Part shown: one piece after another, positions 10,530 to 19,351 of the stretch
How the letters are laid out: the number at the start of each line of letters is the position of its first letter
How positions within the stretch are numbered: position 1 is the first letter of the stretch
Origin: Chromera velia
Taxonomy: Eukaryota > Sar > Chromeraceae
Direction: 5' to 3'
DNA: 20,017 bases
NCBI GenBank assembly: GCA_018398765.1
Contig: JAHBMJ010002330.1
Coordinates: 1-20,017 of the forward strand
The notes under the pieces: model-generated
What the model saw: the letters and a program-made list of their open reading frames with translations, nothing else
What the model was told of the DNA's origin: nothing
Database searches by the model: none
Made by a program: the position numbers and the translations under genes

Positions 10530-11546
10530 GTGATATGGGACAGGACAGAATGCGTGAGCGCAATCTTTGGTAAGAGCTTTTCTTGTCTCGCACGTAACCT
10601 TAAAACTGGAAGTTCTGACTTCCTTTGCCTCCTTCTTTCCTACCTTCTTTCCTTCCTTTCTTTCTTCCTCTTTTGAATTTCTTTCCCTCCCTGTCATGCC
10701 TGCTCCCGCAGATTGTAGAGATTCTCCTCCCGGCCCTTCTACTGATTCCTTTGCGGCAGTGCAGACTCCTAGGGGGGTGCGTGCAGGTGGGTGCGTTGGT
10801 TTTGTCTTCACTTTGCGTTTGCTTTTCCTTTCCGTGTAGTTTGTGGAGTCGGAAATAAAGAAGAAAGAAAGATAGACGGACTCCTACGTGCATGCTTGCA
10901 GGTGAGAATGAAAGATTTGAGTGAATGCACGACTTTCGAACAGATGTGCGTATGGATGCAGTGTCAAATAGGCAAAGCGTTTCTTTCGATATAGGTGGGA
11001 GTGGTCGCATGCTTTTGTAAGTGAGCTGGCCGCCTGGCTTCTTTGGGGACCCATTATTGCTCCCGTCTGTCTCCGTCGGCTCTTAAGTTGCGGAAGAAGG
11101 AACATTTTCAACAGGAGAGGCTTGCTTGAAATGTTACCACGTGTGCATCTGTCACGAAACTGCTGTGTCTGTTCACATTCGTTTCAGAGAAACTGTGGAA
11201 TACTCCAGGATGACAGATTGACTGCATTTGGAAATGTGTGCGCAGATGGGATTTCAACTTGTTTTGATCAGCAGCGGCAATCTGTCCTTTCTGAATTGGT
11301 TAACGATTTTGCCTGCCCTCGCCTGTTTTGATGACGCCTTTCTCCTTCCTCTGTTTCGCTCTACCCGGTCAGTTGGTTGGTCGGCTTTGAAAGATCTGCG
11401 ATTGCTCAGACCCTTTTGTTTTTGTTCCGACGTGCTCAGCATCTCCGGTCTTTGTCAGGTTCGATGACGCTGCGCGTTTGAAGCTTCGCGCCACTGTACA
11501 ATGGGAGGGTGTCAATTCTGACGTGTTTTCTCTCTCTGTCTCTCTG

Positions 11547-11601
<55 letters not shown>

Positions 11602-14140
11602 GTTTGTGTGTGTCTTACGTGCTTCTTTGCTTTCTGTCACTCCCCTTGCGCTTTGTGACATGAAGAACGCTCGGTCAAAAAGATGATCGAACCAAAATGA
11701 CTGGTTGCAGAGTCCGCGATTCTCTTGTCGCCGTCGTCTGCAAAGAGTCCCCCCAGGAGGACAGGCACAGAGGGACGAGGGGGGGAGGGGCCAAGGGAGC
11801 TGAGAAGGTAGAGGAAAATACGGACACGCAGTCTGCAGAAGAAGAAGAGGGGGCAGAGGAGACTGCTGAGAGCCGTGAGGGAGGAGGGCCAGCGAGAGTG
11901 GCGGTGCTGGCCGGTAGCGCTTCTACTGGTGTGGGGAATGCGTTAAGGAAGAGACGGGCAGAAAAGCTGTCGGAAGAAGTGGCAGCAATGGAAAAGAGAG
12001 CTTCGCCCAACCGTGAAGAAGGCAATGAGGATCACGGAGATAGTCAGGCAAAACACAGACGTCGTGTGAAACCTGACAGTCAGAGAGGACTTTTCTCTCT
12101 TCTCTGTCGTTTTTTTGCCTTCCTCCTCCGTGTGTCGGTGGAACTCTCTCTCGTCTTTCTGATCGGAAGACTGTCGAGTCCTGTTGTGTCGAATTTGCTC
12201 TCCCAGAGGCAAGCCATGAACACGAGCTTCGACTCCTTCCGTCTCGTGAACACATACGGAGCCTTTGGGAGCATCACCAAGGTCCGTCCGTGTCTGACAC
12301 CTTTCTGAGAAGTAATGTTGACGCACGCAGAAGCAAACTGTCATATGAATATGTTCAATGAAGGTTCGATATGCCGTCCTGTACCTCCCGCTTCTTCTCT
12401 CTCAAGGCCCCAGACAGCCCTCTCCAACTTGGTTGCGTGTATTGGTGTGTCTCTGGGGGGTCTTACTCATGTTTTGTGCCTGTGTTTGCTGATCTGCTCT
12501 GCAAAAAGGTTGTCTGGTTCGTCAGAGTTCTTTTTGTCTGTTTGATTCTCGTCTGGGCGTAGAGGCGGACTGGTGGCCGTGGGGATCCATTCATGCGCTG
12601 TTTCTTTCTTTCTTTCCTTCCTTCCTTCCTTCCTTCCTTCTCTCTATATTTCCCCGTTGATTTTCCTCGTGCTTGCTTTGCACGATTCCATCTTGCTGGT
12701 TGTCGGCGTCTGTACGTTTCTTTGCTTGGACTCTCAGGTCCGACTCGCCCCTTTTTCACTGTCTGTCTGTTGGTGTGTGCGTGATTGAAAGAGAGAAAGC
12801 AGGAAAGGAACGAGGTGATCGTGGAGGGGACAGCCTCAGATAACCCGAACTCTCCTGATTCACAGTGGTCAGTCGGCTGCTTCGGTGGTTGGTGCCTGAA
12901 TTCCTCGCTCTGTGTGTTTCTCCCTCCCCCATGTTTCTCAAGCTGTCTCGACATCTCTTTCTGGGGGTCGGTCTGTGAATCTACCTCACGATATACCGAT
13001 GCATGTGTCTATCGATCTTTCTCGGTGTGTGTGCTTTTACAATGTCAGCGTGTAGAAGTGTTGGTTGGGTTCTTTCTGTTTGTGCTCCTGAACTCTCTGC
13101 GTGGGAACGTGTGCCGCCGACACGTGAGTATGTGATTGTACGCTGTGGAAAGAAGTAACACGTATTTCTAAACACAGCGCAGTCGCACGCACAGACGTGC
13201 GCACGCAAGGCGAGATGGAAAGAGAGACAGAGAGGGATGGATATGTTTTCTTCCGTTCTGCCTTTCTGCTTATCCCTCTGCCAACCTGCCTGCCAACCTG
13301 CCTGCAGGTACGAGATAGAATTCAAATGCAAACCCGGAGACGTGCGCAGAGCCCCCTGTCTGATTTCCCCCTACCACCTCCGACTGGACTGGCTGATGTG
13401 GTTTGCCGCATTTCAGAACTGGAGAGTCAACCCCTGGCTGCCCCACCTCGCGTACAAACTCATCAAGTCAGTCAGCGGGCTACAGTTCCTTCCGGCTATT
13501 TCCGAAAAACATGATAGAAAAGTCGACCGTGCTTGTTTTGACACAGTAGAAGGACCATTTCCTCTGAGAATGTCAAGGTGAAGGAAAACCGACACACACA
13601 CACACGGCCTACCTGTTTTGTTTTTGAAAATATTAATAGAAAGAAAAAAAGCCCATGGTCACTCTGTCCATGGCAAAAAGACAACCAGAATCTTCTCTGC
13701 ACGGTCAGAGCCTTCTTTCTTTCCTCATCACGCTCTTCACTCGAATGGCGCGTCCCATCCCTGGCCGGTGCCCTGCAGGAACGAAGCGGCAGTCCTGCCC
13801 CTCCTCGCTCCCAACCCCTTCCCCGAAGGCAGACCCCCCCGATTCGTCAGGGCATCTCACTACAGGTGTGTAGAGAGATGTGTGTGGGGGGGTGGGGTGG
13901 ATGGGTGCGTGCACGGCAGTTAAGCCAGGGCATTGATGAAGGGGACTGCATGAGATCGGTTGAGAATTTTGACAGAAGACGGCAATTTGGGGGGCGGGGG
14001 GGGGCGTACGGAGGGCAAGCAGAAGGAGCGTACGTTCTTGAGTGATGCACTGTCGAGATGCGCTGACCTCTTTGGCTGTCTGTCTCCCTCCCCCCGCCCC
14101 CCCTCTTTCTCTGTGCGTATGTGCGTGCGTGCGCGTGCGT

Positions 14141-14188
<48 letters not shown>

Positions 14189-14548
14189 GACCAGGGGACA
14201 TTTCTAATACGGAGCTTCTTCCTTCGTCAGGTGTTTCGTTTCTGCTGTCCGGAGAGTGGGGGCCTCCGGTGTGCCGGCCGAAGGAGGATGTGTTGCGTCA
14301 CGCAATTAAGGCACTTTTTTGCGTTCGTGTCATCGGTGCCTGATTTTGTTTTGTGCATGGCTTGAACTTCTCGTGTCTATTCACACTGAAACTGCAGGTA
14401 CCGTTTTACGTCTTGGAAGGACGGCAATCCCCTTCTAACTGGTGTCTGGTGGAAGAGGGAGAGGCTGCCTTACCTCTACATGCCCCCACTGGGAGAGAGA
14501 GACATCTTGCCCATACTCAACCAGTTCGGCTGGAAACAATATCGATAG
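7539..14548 (+). CDS. Lipase maturation factor (LMF/DUF1222) family membrane protein, 12 exons
   Basis: Exons (coding): 7539-7777, 8055-8237, 8871-9020, 9571-9627, 10022-10145, 10712-10786, 11246-11367, 11711-12281, 12803-12867, 13308-13466, 13779-13865, 14398-14548. Together they give 660 aa and a TAG stop with every junction in frame. Human LMF1 is 567 aa and LMF2 is 707 aa. Family hallmarks seen: [14 protein letters not shown] (exon 3), [20 protein letters not shown] (residues ~211-230), [11 protein letters not shown] followed by ACFDDA (exon 7), [11 protein letters not shown] (497-507), CKPGD and [19 protein letters not shown] (536-564), [13 protein letters not shown] (exon 11). Hydrophobic segments fit several ER membrane passes (residues ~20-40, exons 2, 4, 6, 7 and ~443-472). 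In vertebrates LMF1 helps lipoprotein lipase and related proteins fold in the ER; the client here is unknown. The exon 1/intron 1 boundary is the least certain junction. Confidence 0.9.
8447..8692. repeat. (CTTC)n tract inside LMF intron 2
   Basis: About 245 bases of imperfect CTTC/CTTT units form a long pyrimidine-only tract on the coding strand. The open frames across it (Phe-Leu-Pro-Ser or Lys-Glu-Gly-Arg repeats) are repeat artefacts. Confidence 0.95.
10291..10528. repeat. Compound (CT)n-(CA)n-(GA)n repeat in LMF intron 5
   Basis: A CT run (about 10291-10310) is followed by CA (10311-10349) and then long GA runs (10350-10528). The GA part contains a 47-bp duplication: gcaaactcagacagacag occurs at 10397 and again at 10444. 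The CT and GA parts are complementary, so the transcript could fold on itself. Confidence 0.9.
11528..11601. repeat. (CT)n tract in LMF intron 7
   Basis: TC/CTGT dinucleotide-type repeat on the coding strand, about 110 bases before the intron's acceptor (AG at 11709-11710). Confidence 0.9.
12599..12640. repeat. (CTTC)n tract in LMF intron 8
   Basis: Short TTTC/TTCC run in the same orientation as the tract in intron 2, pyrimidine on the transcript strand. Confidence 0.85.
14112..14184. repeat. (GT)n tract in LMF intron 11
   Basis: Imperfect GTGC/GT units grade into a perfect GT dinucleotide run. A CA run at about 13593-13603 in intron 10 is the complementary repeat. Confidence 0.9.
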
Positions 14549-14828
14549 TTATTATAAATAGATTATGAGCGACCGTTTCATACAGAAGCCCATGCGGTTA
14601 TTTTAGATACAAGAATTTAAATGACTGCAATAAACTAAGATCAACTGAAACAACCCTTGGGCATGAAAGATGAATGCTTAGAATACAACAAATGTAGCCC
14701 AAAACGCAGTCTAGCAAGTATAGTCTCAGTCATGCAACAGTTATAAAATTAAAGTTTAAAAAGTTAAGAAAATTTAATCATGATGCAATTAAGTAGTAGG
14801 TGTCAGGCTGGTTACTACACTGGTGAGC

Positions 14829-14891
14829 TGGTTAGCTAAAATACAGCCTAGAATACAGCCTAACTTAGTTGCCTAAGCAACTAGCTAACCA
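14829..14891. repeat. Nested inverted repeats
   Basis: TGGTTAGCTA (14829-14838) is matched by its reverse complement TAGCTAACCA (14882-14891). Inside lies a second perfect hairpin, TAGTTGC-CTAA-GCAACTA (14666 offset excluded; 14866-14883). The right arms overlap by two bases. It could be a small foldback element or cruciform. No target duplication was recognised. Confidence 0.6.
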
Positions 14892-15223
14892 ATTAATTTT
14901 TAGTTAATCAGTTTTTAGATATTTTTTAAAACAATGATCTAGCTATTTTTTATATTTAACACGTTTATTAGTCGTAGTCTATACATTCAAATTAAATGAT
15001 CCAATAAATAGAACTGAGACTTATCATTGAATCATGACATTGATTCAGCGTCATTTAGGACAATTTAAGTTACTGTTATTATACTACGTACAAAGATGAT
15101 ATTTACTAGGGTATTTAATAATATTGCTGGTATTTGCTGGTTAATAGTAGATGAAACGTGAAAATATGTAAAAATTGAAACAAAAATATTGGAGTCTTAA
15201 ATTAACTCTCAATTCAATGATTT

Positions 15224-15225
<2 letters not shown>

Positions 15226-15254
<29 letters not shown>
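15226..15254. repeat. (TA)n microsatellite
   Basis: Perfect TA dinucleotide run within AT-rich spacer. Confidence 0.9.
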
Positions 15255-15257
<3 letters not shown>

Positions 15258-15420
15258 CAATTCATAAAGTTAGACATAAACCAATTCATAGATGATAAAT
15301 CTGCATATGAATCAAATACAAATCTAGATGCAAATGTCTTTACAAATACCATAATAACCATATTATCAATATAGCATTTTTTAACTATACGCGAGACATA
15401 TTCCCGGCTTTGGCTGCTTC

Positions 15421-15541
15421 TATTCATTTATTTATTCGTTCATTTATTCATTTATTCGTTCATTCATTCATTCATTCATTCATTCATTCATTCATTCATT
15501 CATTCATTCAAGTTCATTGATTCAAGTTCATTCATTCATTC
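15421..15541. repeat. CATT-family microsatellite
   Basis: Mixed TTTA/TTCG/TTCA units lead into about twelve perfect CATT units and then a decayed tail. It has the same motif and orientation as the LINE tail at 4101-4124, but no LINE coding sequence is visible upstream. Confidence 0.85.
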
Positions 15542-15873
15542 CTGATATCGTCATAACATACGAGATACAAAAACTTAAATTTGTGACATGATAGTATCAT
15601 TGCCAGAATCATCGAGCCCTCAATATTTTCTCTCTAGCTCTTTCTGCATTTGATTCACTTTGATTCATCGGCTGTCATGTAGTTCTGAGACTCCCTCCTC
15701 TTGTTTTTTCACGATTTAGTCAGCGAAACATGCAGTCAGGATCTTTCCTTTCTCATACACCCTCTCTGAGTCTCGTCTTCTGGCTCGTCCGCGACCACGA
15801 TGATCTCTCACTCGTTGCGGCGCTCTTTTCCCAACAGTCCAGGAGGGAGAGCGGGTGCCTGTCAGTGAAGCTG

Positions 15874-16491
15874 CTACCTTCCCTGCGCCGAGTCTTTGGG
15901 GCGACGAAAACGATGGATGATATGACCGTTCCCTGCGGTCATTTCACAGGAAACCCATGAGAAACCCACTTTCCACATTTCGTTAAAACCTTCCACATTT
16001 TGAGAGCCATTGTAGTGCATGATTTGACCCCACTCGTACACTCCATCCCTATCCATCAGCGGAGTTGTAACCTGCGCACTTTCGCGTTGCCTTCTTTGGC
16101 GCTCCGTCAGTTCTTCATTCCGCTTGGCTTCGCGATCCTGCAGAGCCGCATCCACTAGAGGAAAGCCCCCAAGTGCGTCTGCGTACTCGCGAATGGCGGA
16201 GCTTGCGAGATCCAGTGCGCTGTCCGGAGGTGATCTCCCGTTTTCACGAATGCAAAGTCGAATGGCGTTTAAGACTCTGCGCGACACATTGAAGCGCTTG
16301 AACACATCAAAGTTTGCCTCACTGCGCATCTCACTGTGCCCATACACCAAGCTATGCAAAACATTCCCTGCATCCAAAAGCTGCTGGAACTCAGTTTCAG
16401 ACATCGCCACTTCTCCATCACTACAGCCAACAACGACAGCAACGGACGCTTGCGTTTGCTGTTCGGTTGTCGGACCCTGGGTTCCCTCCAT
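15874..16491 (-). CDS. 205-aa protein, N-terminal half weakly BTB/T1-like
   Basis: Intronless frame from ATG (16491-16489) to TAG (15876-15874). Residues ~15-55 read VAVVVGCSDGEVAMSETEFQ...LLDAGNVLHSLVYG, which resembles the opening of a BTB/POZ or potassium-channel T1 fold (VGG..F....L...S..F..M..G). Residues ~66-115 contain FNVSRRVLNAIRLCIRENGR and AIREYADALGGFPLVDAAL, like the later strands and helices of that fold. The middle is rich in charged residues (REAKRNEELTERQRRQRES). The C-terminal third (VYEWGQIMHYNGSQNVEGF..MWKVGFSW) is rich in aromatics and unrecognised. BTB domains mediate oligomerisation, often in Cullin-3 adaptors. The assignment is pattern-based and weak. A TATA-like tatatatag sits only ~15-25 bases upstream of the ATG, so the start or the box may be misjudged. 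It is divergent from the 17122 gene. Confidence 0.55.
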   Translation of the reverse strand: MEGTQGPTTEQQTQASVAVVVGCSDGEVAMSETEFQQLLDAGNVLHSLVYGHSEMRSEANFDVFKRFNVSRRVLNAIRLCIRENGRSPPDSALDLASSAIREYADALGGFPLVDAALQDREAKRNEELTERQRRQRESAQVTTPLMDRDGVYEWGQIMHYNGSQNVEGFNEMWKVGFSWVSCEMTAGNGHIIHRFRRPKDSAQGR

Positions 16492-16730
16492 TGGTTTGTG
16501 TGAGACTATATATAGAGCCTGGCGGACACAGATTCAAATCGATGTGTAGACGGGTTCAAATGGAACGTTCAGGGCCCACTGAATCAGAGAGCCTGGCTTG
16601 CTCTGGAGACACAAATGGTTTGACGGTCAGAGGTCGGCAAGTATGGCAGAACGTCACAAGCCTTCCGTTGAACTCTTCATGTCATGCGCAAGTTAGTGCA
16701 GCATAGTGCAGCCGTTGTCAGAGGACCCGT

Positions 16731-16852
16731 GCATGCGCGGTAATTGTTGTAGGCTAGCTGCATGTACGTATACGCGTGCGACGCGCATGCATGGGTTTGG
16801 TTTCTGCTGTTAATTGATTCTGTTGCACTGTTGCACAAAATTGCTTGCATGC
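16731..16852. promoter_or_regulatory. GCATGC cluster in a divergent intergenic region
   Basis: GCATGC at 16731, 16785 (as GCATGCATG) and 16847 (as TTGCATGCAATT) lies in the 630-bp spacer between the minus-strand gene starting at 16491 and the plus-strand gene starting at 17122. The motif is the core of the apicomplexan TGCATGC promoter element. It could serve both genes. Other palindromic words (TACGTA, ACGCGT) are interspersed. Confidence 0.4.
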
Positions 16853-17064
16853 AATTGCTGCATGAACGTTCTCGCACTAGATCGACGCTTCGCGTGACTC
16901 GATCATGCACGTACATACAAACAGTGAACACAGTCGACGTTCTGGTTAAATAATTGTCACAAATTCACAGATACCTGAGAGCGGTTTCCCTATATATTAG
17001 AGCGGCCAACAGCTGCCGAGTCGCGCTCGCGTTTTTATTTCGTTTCCGAGCCTGACTTCCTTAC

Positions 17065-17083
17065 ATATATATATATATATATA
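17065..17083. repeat. (AT)n run upstream of the 168-aa gene
   Basis: Perfect AT run about 40 bases before the ATG at 17122. It might act as a TATA-like element. A ttcag follows at 17091-17095 and would also serve as an acceptor for a 5' UTR intron. Confidence 0.7.
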
Positions 17084-17121
17084 ATTGTGTTTCAGAAAAT
17101 CGCCTGTTTGTGTCTCTCAAG

Positions 17122-18059
17122 ATGCTTGGTGTGAGCACACGCGTGTCTGTGGAAGATGACACTCAGCTGCAATCTGGCCCCTCGTGCCTTCTCGCGGATC
17201 TTCTCTACGGAGCCAATTGCGTGATGAGCAGGAATGGCCGGGCAGGGCCAAAGCCGTTTCACGTACGGACTTGCAGCGAAGTATCTGAAAGAGAACGAGA
17301 TGAGATCGTGTCTGCGATCCAGTCGCCAGAGTTTCGTCTGAAAGATGCTCTGTATGCTCTGGAGGTACCAGACAACAGTCCCCTCTTGAAAGGATGTAGC
17401 GGATTCTACACCTTCAGCATCGACCAGATCAAATCTCTCGGCCTCCAGGTCTGACAGCACGCAGGCATACACGGATAAAAGCAGATGACCCTACATGGGT
17501 GCGATTCCTCTCACCTTCGACTTATGTCTCATGTTTCTTGCAGCTTGACATGCGCGCCCTCGTGGTGGCTCAGGGCAAGAAGACCGACAAGATCCACTTG
17601 TTCTTCCACACCAAGGACTGGCACCAGACCTTCATTGTGAGACCCTACGCGTACTTCAAGCAGCGTGGCACGTCGGGCCGCTGCCCCAACTGTGGCGGGT
17701 AATGAAGAATGAGAGAGATGGTGACAGTGAGGGTGGTTGGGGGATGGAGATGAGGACTCGGTTGCGGGTAGCACGGCTTGATGCATCGATCTTGCTGCCT
17801 TCAACCCGCACCTTGCTGCCTGTAGGGACTGAAGAACGCACCATCGCTTTGGGACGCATTCACTGACCCACTTGCGTGGTTTTCAAGGGAGCGGCTGATA
17901 ACGAAGAATTATGGTTGAAAAAGCCGTGGTGGTGCCAGTGTATATATGACGGAGAAGGGCCCCATTTGATTTCACCCTTGTTCTTTTTCCTCTGTCTGCA
18001 TGATTGAAACGATAATCTGGTCTTCTCTCTTCAGGACGACTCATCGGATCCACTTGTAA
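17122..18059 (+). CDS. 168-aa protein of unknown function, zinc-like C-terminal tail, 3 exons
   Basis: Exons 17122-17448, 17544-17698 and 18035-18059; introns 95 nt (GTCTGA...TTGCAG, phase 0) and 336 nt (GTAATG...TTCAG, phase 2). The ATG at 17122 is the first in frame. The N-terminal 109 residues contain PSCLLADLLYGANCVMSRNG, a charged helix (SEVSERERDEIVSAI) and FYTFSIDQIKSLGL. Exon 2 contributes MRALVVAQGKKTDKIHLFFH and FIVRPYAYFKQRG. The final exon adds only eight residues after the split Gly, giving the end CPNCGGTTHRIHL. C-x2-C-x4-H-x2-H could bind a metal ion; exon 2 alone would end at a TAA directly after CGG. I do not know this family. The mix of strands and helices and the absence of signal or membrane segments suggest a small soluble protein. 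The splicing is strongly supported by frame continuity. Confidence 0.7.
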
Positions 18060-18947
18060 CTGTCCCTCCTCCTGCGGACCCTCAGAGCTTATTGATTCTT
18101 GACTGAATCTGCTGCCTGTCTTTCCCTCTCTCCACCGCCTCTGTCAGTACCCCCAACGTACCTTGTCCGAAAAAATGGTGTCCCAATCGAGTCAGATTGT
18201 TTTCACACTACCATGTCTGCATCTCTGCAAATGTCGTTGACCGTAAGAAAACAGCAGTGGTGCTTATCGAACAGCTTCCTGTGCATGAGTCGCATGCATG
18301 TGTGCACACATGGCTGACTGACTGACTCATTCAATGGCTGAATGAGTAAATGAATGAATCAATGAATAAAGGAACTTGAATAATGAATATTTCGGCTGTC
18401 CCCAGGCTGTGCCACAAACTGATAAGTTCAAAAAGTTGCGGAGACAACGGAGAGTTTTTATGTTTACGCAGCAAGTTGCCAACAAGGGGGTACAACGCCG
18501 CGTGCAGCCTCCCCATATCGGCCTTCATCAAAGTCCCTGGTTTTTTTTAATTCTAGTTTTAATTGGACGCACTGTCATGCAAGTGTCTGATGTAGCACCA
18601 TATATAAAATTTATACGAATGGACACATCGTTCAAAAATAAAAAACTTCTTCAAATTGTTTGATCCTTTTAATTGAATGTAAAACTATAGATGTCACGGT
18701 AATTTTTAACAGATTTTTGGTAAATTAAATGAAGCTAAATGAAGCTAGACGTTAGCATATTTTTTCGGGGAGGAGGGGGCATTTAAGATCTATTTCTAGC
18801 ACGTCCCGCTTGCCAGTGCTTCTGGCCCTTTTATTTTGTTTTCAACGACTTTTGATATATTTAAACATAGCTATAACATCAAAGACAAGTTTGGACGTGC
18901 CCCGGCCTTGAGGGCCGTGGCGCGCGGAGGGCACGTAGTAACCATGT
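18060..18947. other. Intergenic spacer downstream of the 168-aa gene
   Basis: Contains the 3' flank of the 168-aa gene, one GCATGC (18292), a tgac/tgaa-rich microsatellite with a perfect 9-bp inverted pair (ACTCATTCA-atggc-TGAATGAGT, about 18325-18353) and AT-rich sequence. Overlapping open frames at 18331-18531 (-) and 18376-18663 (+) show no recognisable motif; the minus one (LYPLVGNLLRKHK...) runs into the TGAA/CATT simple repeat and could be a retroelement scrap. Confidence 0.45.
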
Positions 18948-18995
18948 TTGATTTGATTATATTTGATTTGATTTGATTTGATTTGATTTGATTTG
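18948..18995. repeat. (ATTTG)n pentanucleotide array
   Basis: Seven perfect ATTTG units at 18961-18995, preceded by two more with one interruption. The array directly abuts a palindrome cluster built from related words (CAAAT/ATTTG). Confidence 0.9.
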
Positions 18996-19001
18996 AGCTT
19001 C

Positions 19002-19046
19002 AACCTCAAATATTTGATATTTGAGGTAAGATTTGAGGTTAACCTC
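19002..19046. repeat. Cluster of three interlocking inverted repeats
   Basis: CCTCAAATA-TTTGA-TATTTGAGG (19004-19026) is a perfect 9-bp inverted repeat. AACCTCAAAT (19002-19011) also pairs with ATTTGAGGTT (19031-19040). GAGGTTAACCTC (19035-19046) is a perfect 12-bp palindrome. The arms could exchange partners between alternative stems. Confidence 0.8.
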
Positions 19047-19351
19047 TTAGGGTTCCTCACTGAGTCACTGACTTACTATCACTCTGATCATTTTTCTCAT
19101 GACAATAGTTATCAGAACATTTCTGATGTGTGTTTCAAAAAATTAAAAAAATATATATATAATTATAACTTATCAGTTCCGTAAAAAAAATATGCCTGTG
19201 TGGCAGTGTATATACACTAGTCACTGAGACTCACTCTAGTACTAATAGAGATTAAGAACGTAAAATTGATATATTTGAAATTGCATATGACTTTTTGTTG
19301 ATACGATAAAGTTAGAGCACGTACCAAAATTGAGGTGACAATCACTCAGCT

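Larger units (their letters stand above)
7778..14397 (+). other. Eleven introns of the LMF gene
   Basis: Introns: 7778-8054, 8238-8870, 9021-9570, 9628-10021, 10146-10711, 10787-11245, 11368-11710, 12282-12802, 12868-13307, 13467-13778, 13866-14397 (277-633 nt). All are GT...AG. Donors in order: GTTTAA, GTCGGT, GTCTGT, GTCAGT, GTGCGT, GTGGGT, GTCAGT, GTCCGT, GTCAGT, GTCAGT, GTGTGT. Ten of the eleven keep GT at +5/+6, and seven have C at +3. Eight are phase 2, three phase 0, none phase 1. Acceptors are all CAG, mostly TGCAG, and nine of the eleven downstream exons begin with G or sit after a codon completed by G. Confidence 0.8.
14549..15873. other. AT-rich intergenic spacer between LMF and the BTB-like gene
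   Basis: No coding sequence is supported on either strand until 15874. It contains nested inverted repeats (14829-14891), a direct repeat of aatacagccta (near 14840 and 14852), a TA dinucleotide run (about 15226-15253) and a CATT microsatellite (15421-15541). The last part (15542-15873) is less AT-rich and would hold the 3' flank of the minus-strand gene. A 76-codon plus-strand open frame there (15730-15960) overlaps that gene's end and is judged spurious. Confidence 0.6.

Noticed and set aside
10212-10811. Ser-Leu-rich and Arg-Glu-rich frames of up to 272 codons
   Set aside because: They arise from the CT/CA/GA repeat of LMF intron 5 and overlap true exons in other frames.
16677-16953. Overlapping 60-85 codon frames in the divergent spacer
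   Set aside because: They coincide with the GCATGC-rich region, overlap on both strands and have no recognisable motif.
8820-18007. TGATTGA as a fixed branch-point motif
   Set aside because: It lies upstream of acceptors in three introns (8820, 12782, 18001), but it also occurs outside introns (near 2292, 4030, 6609) and its distance to the AG varies from 13 to 43 bases.
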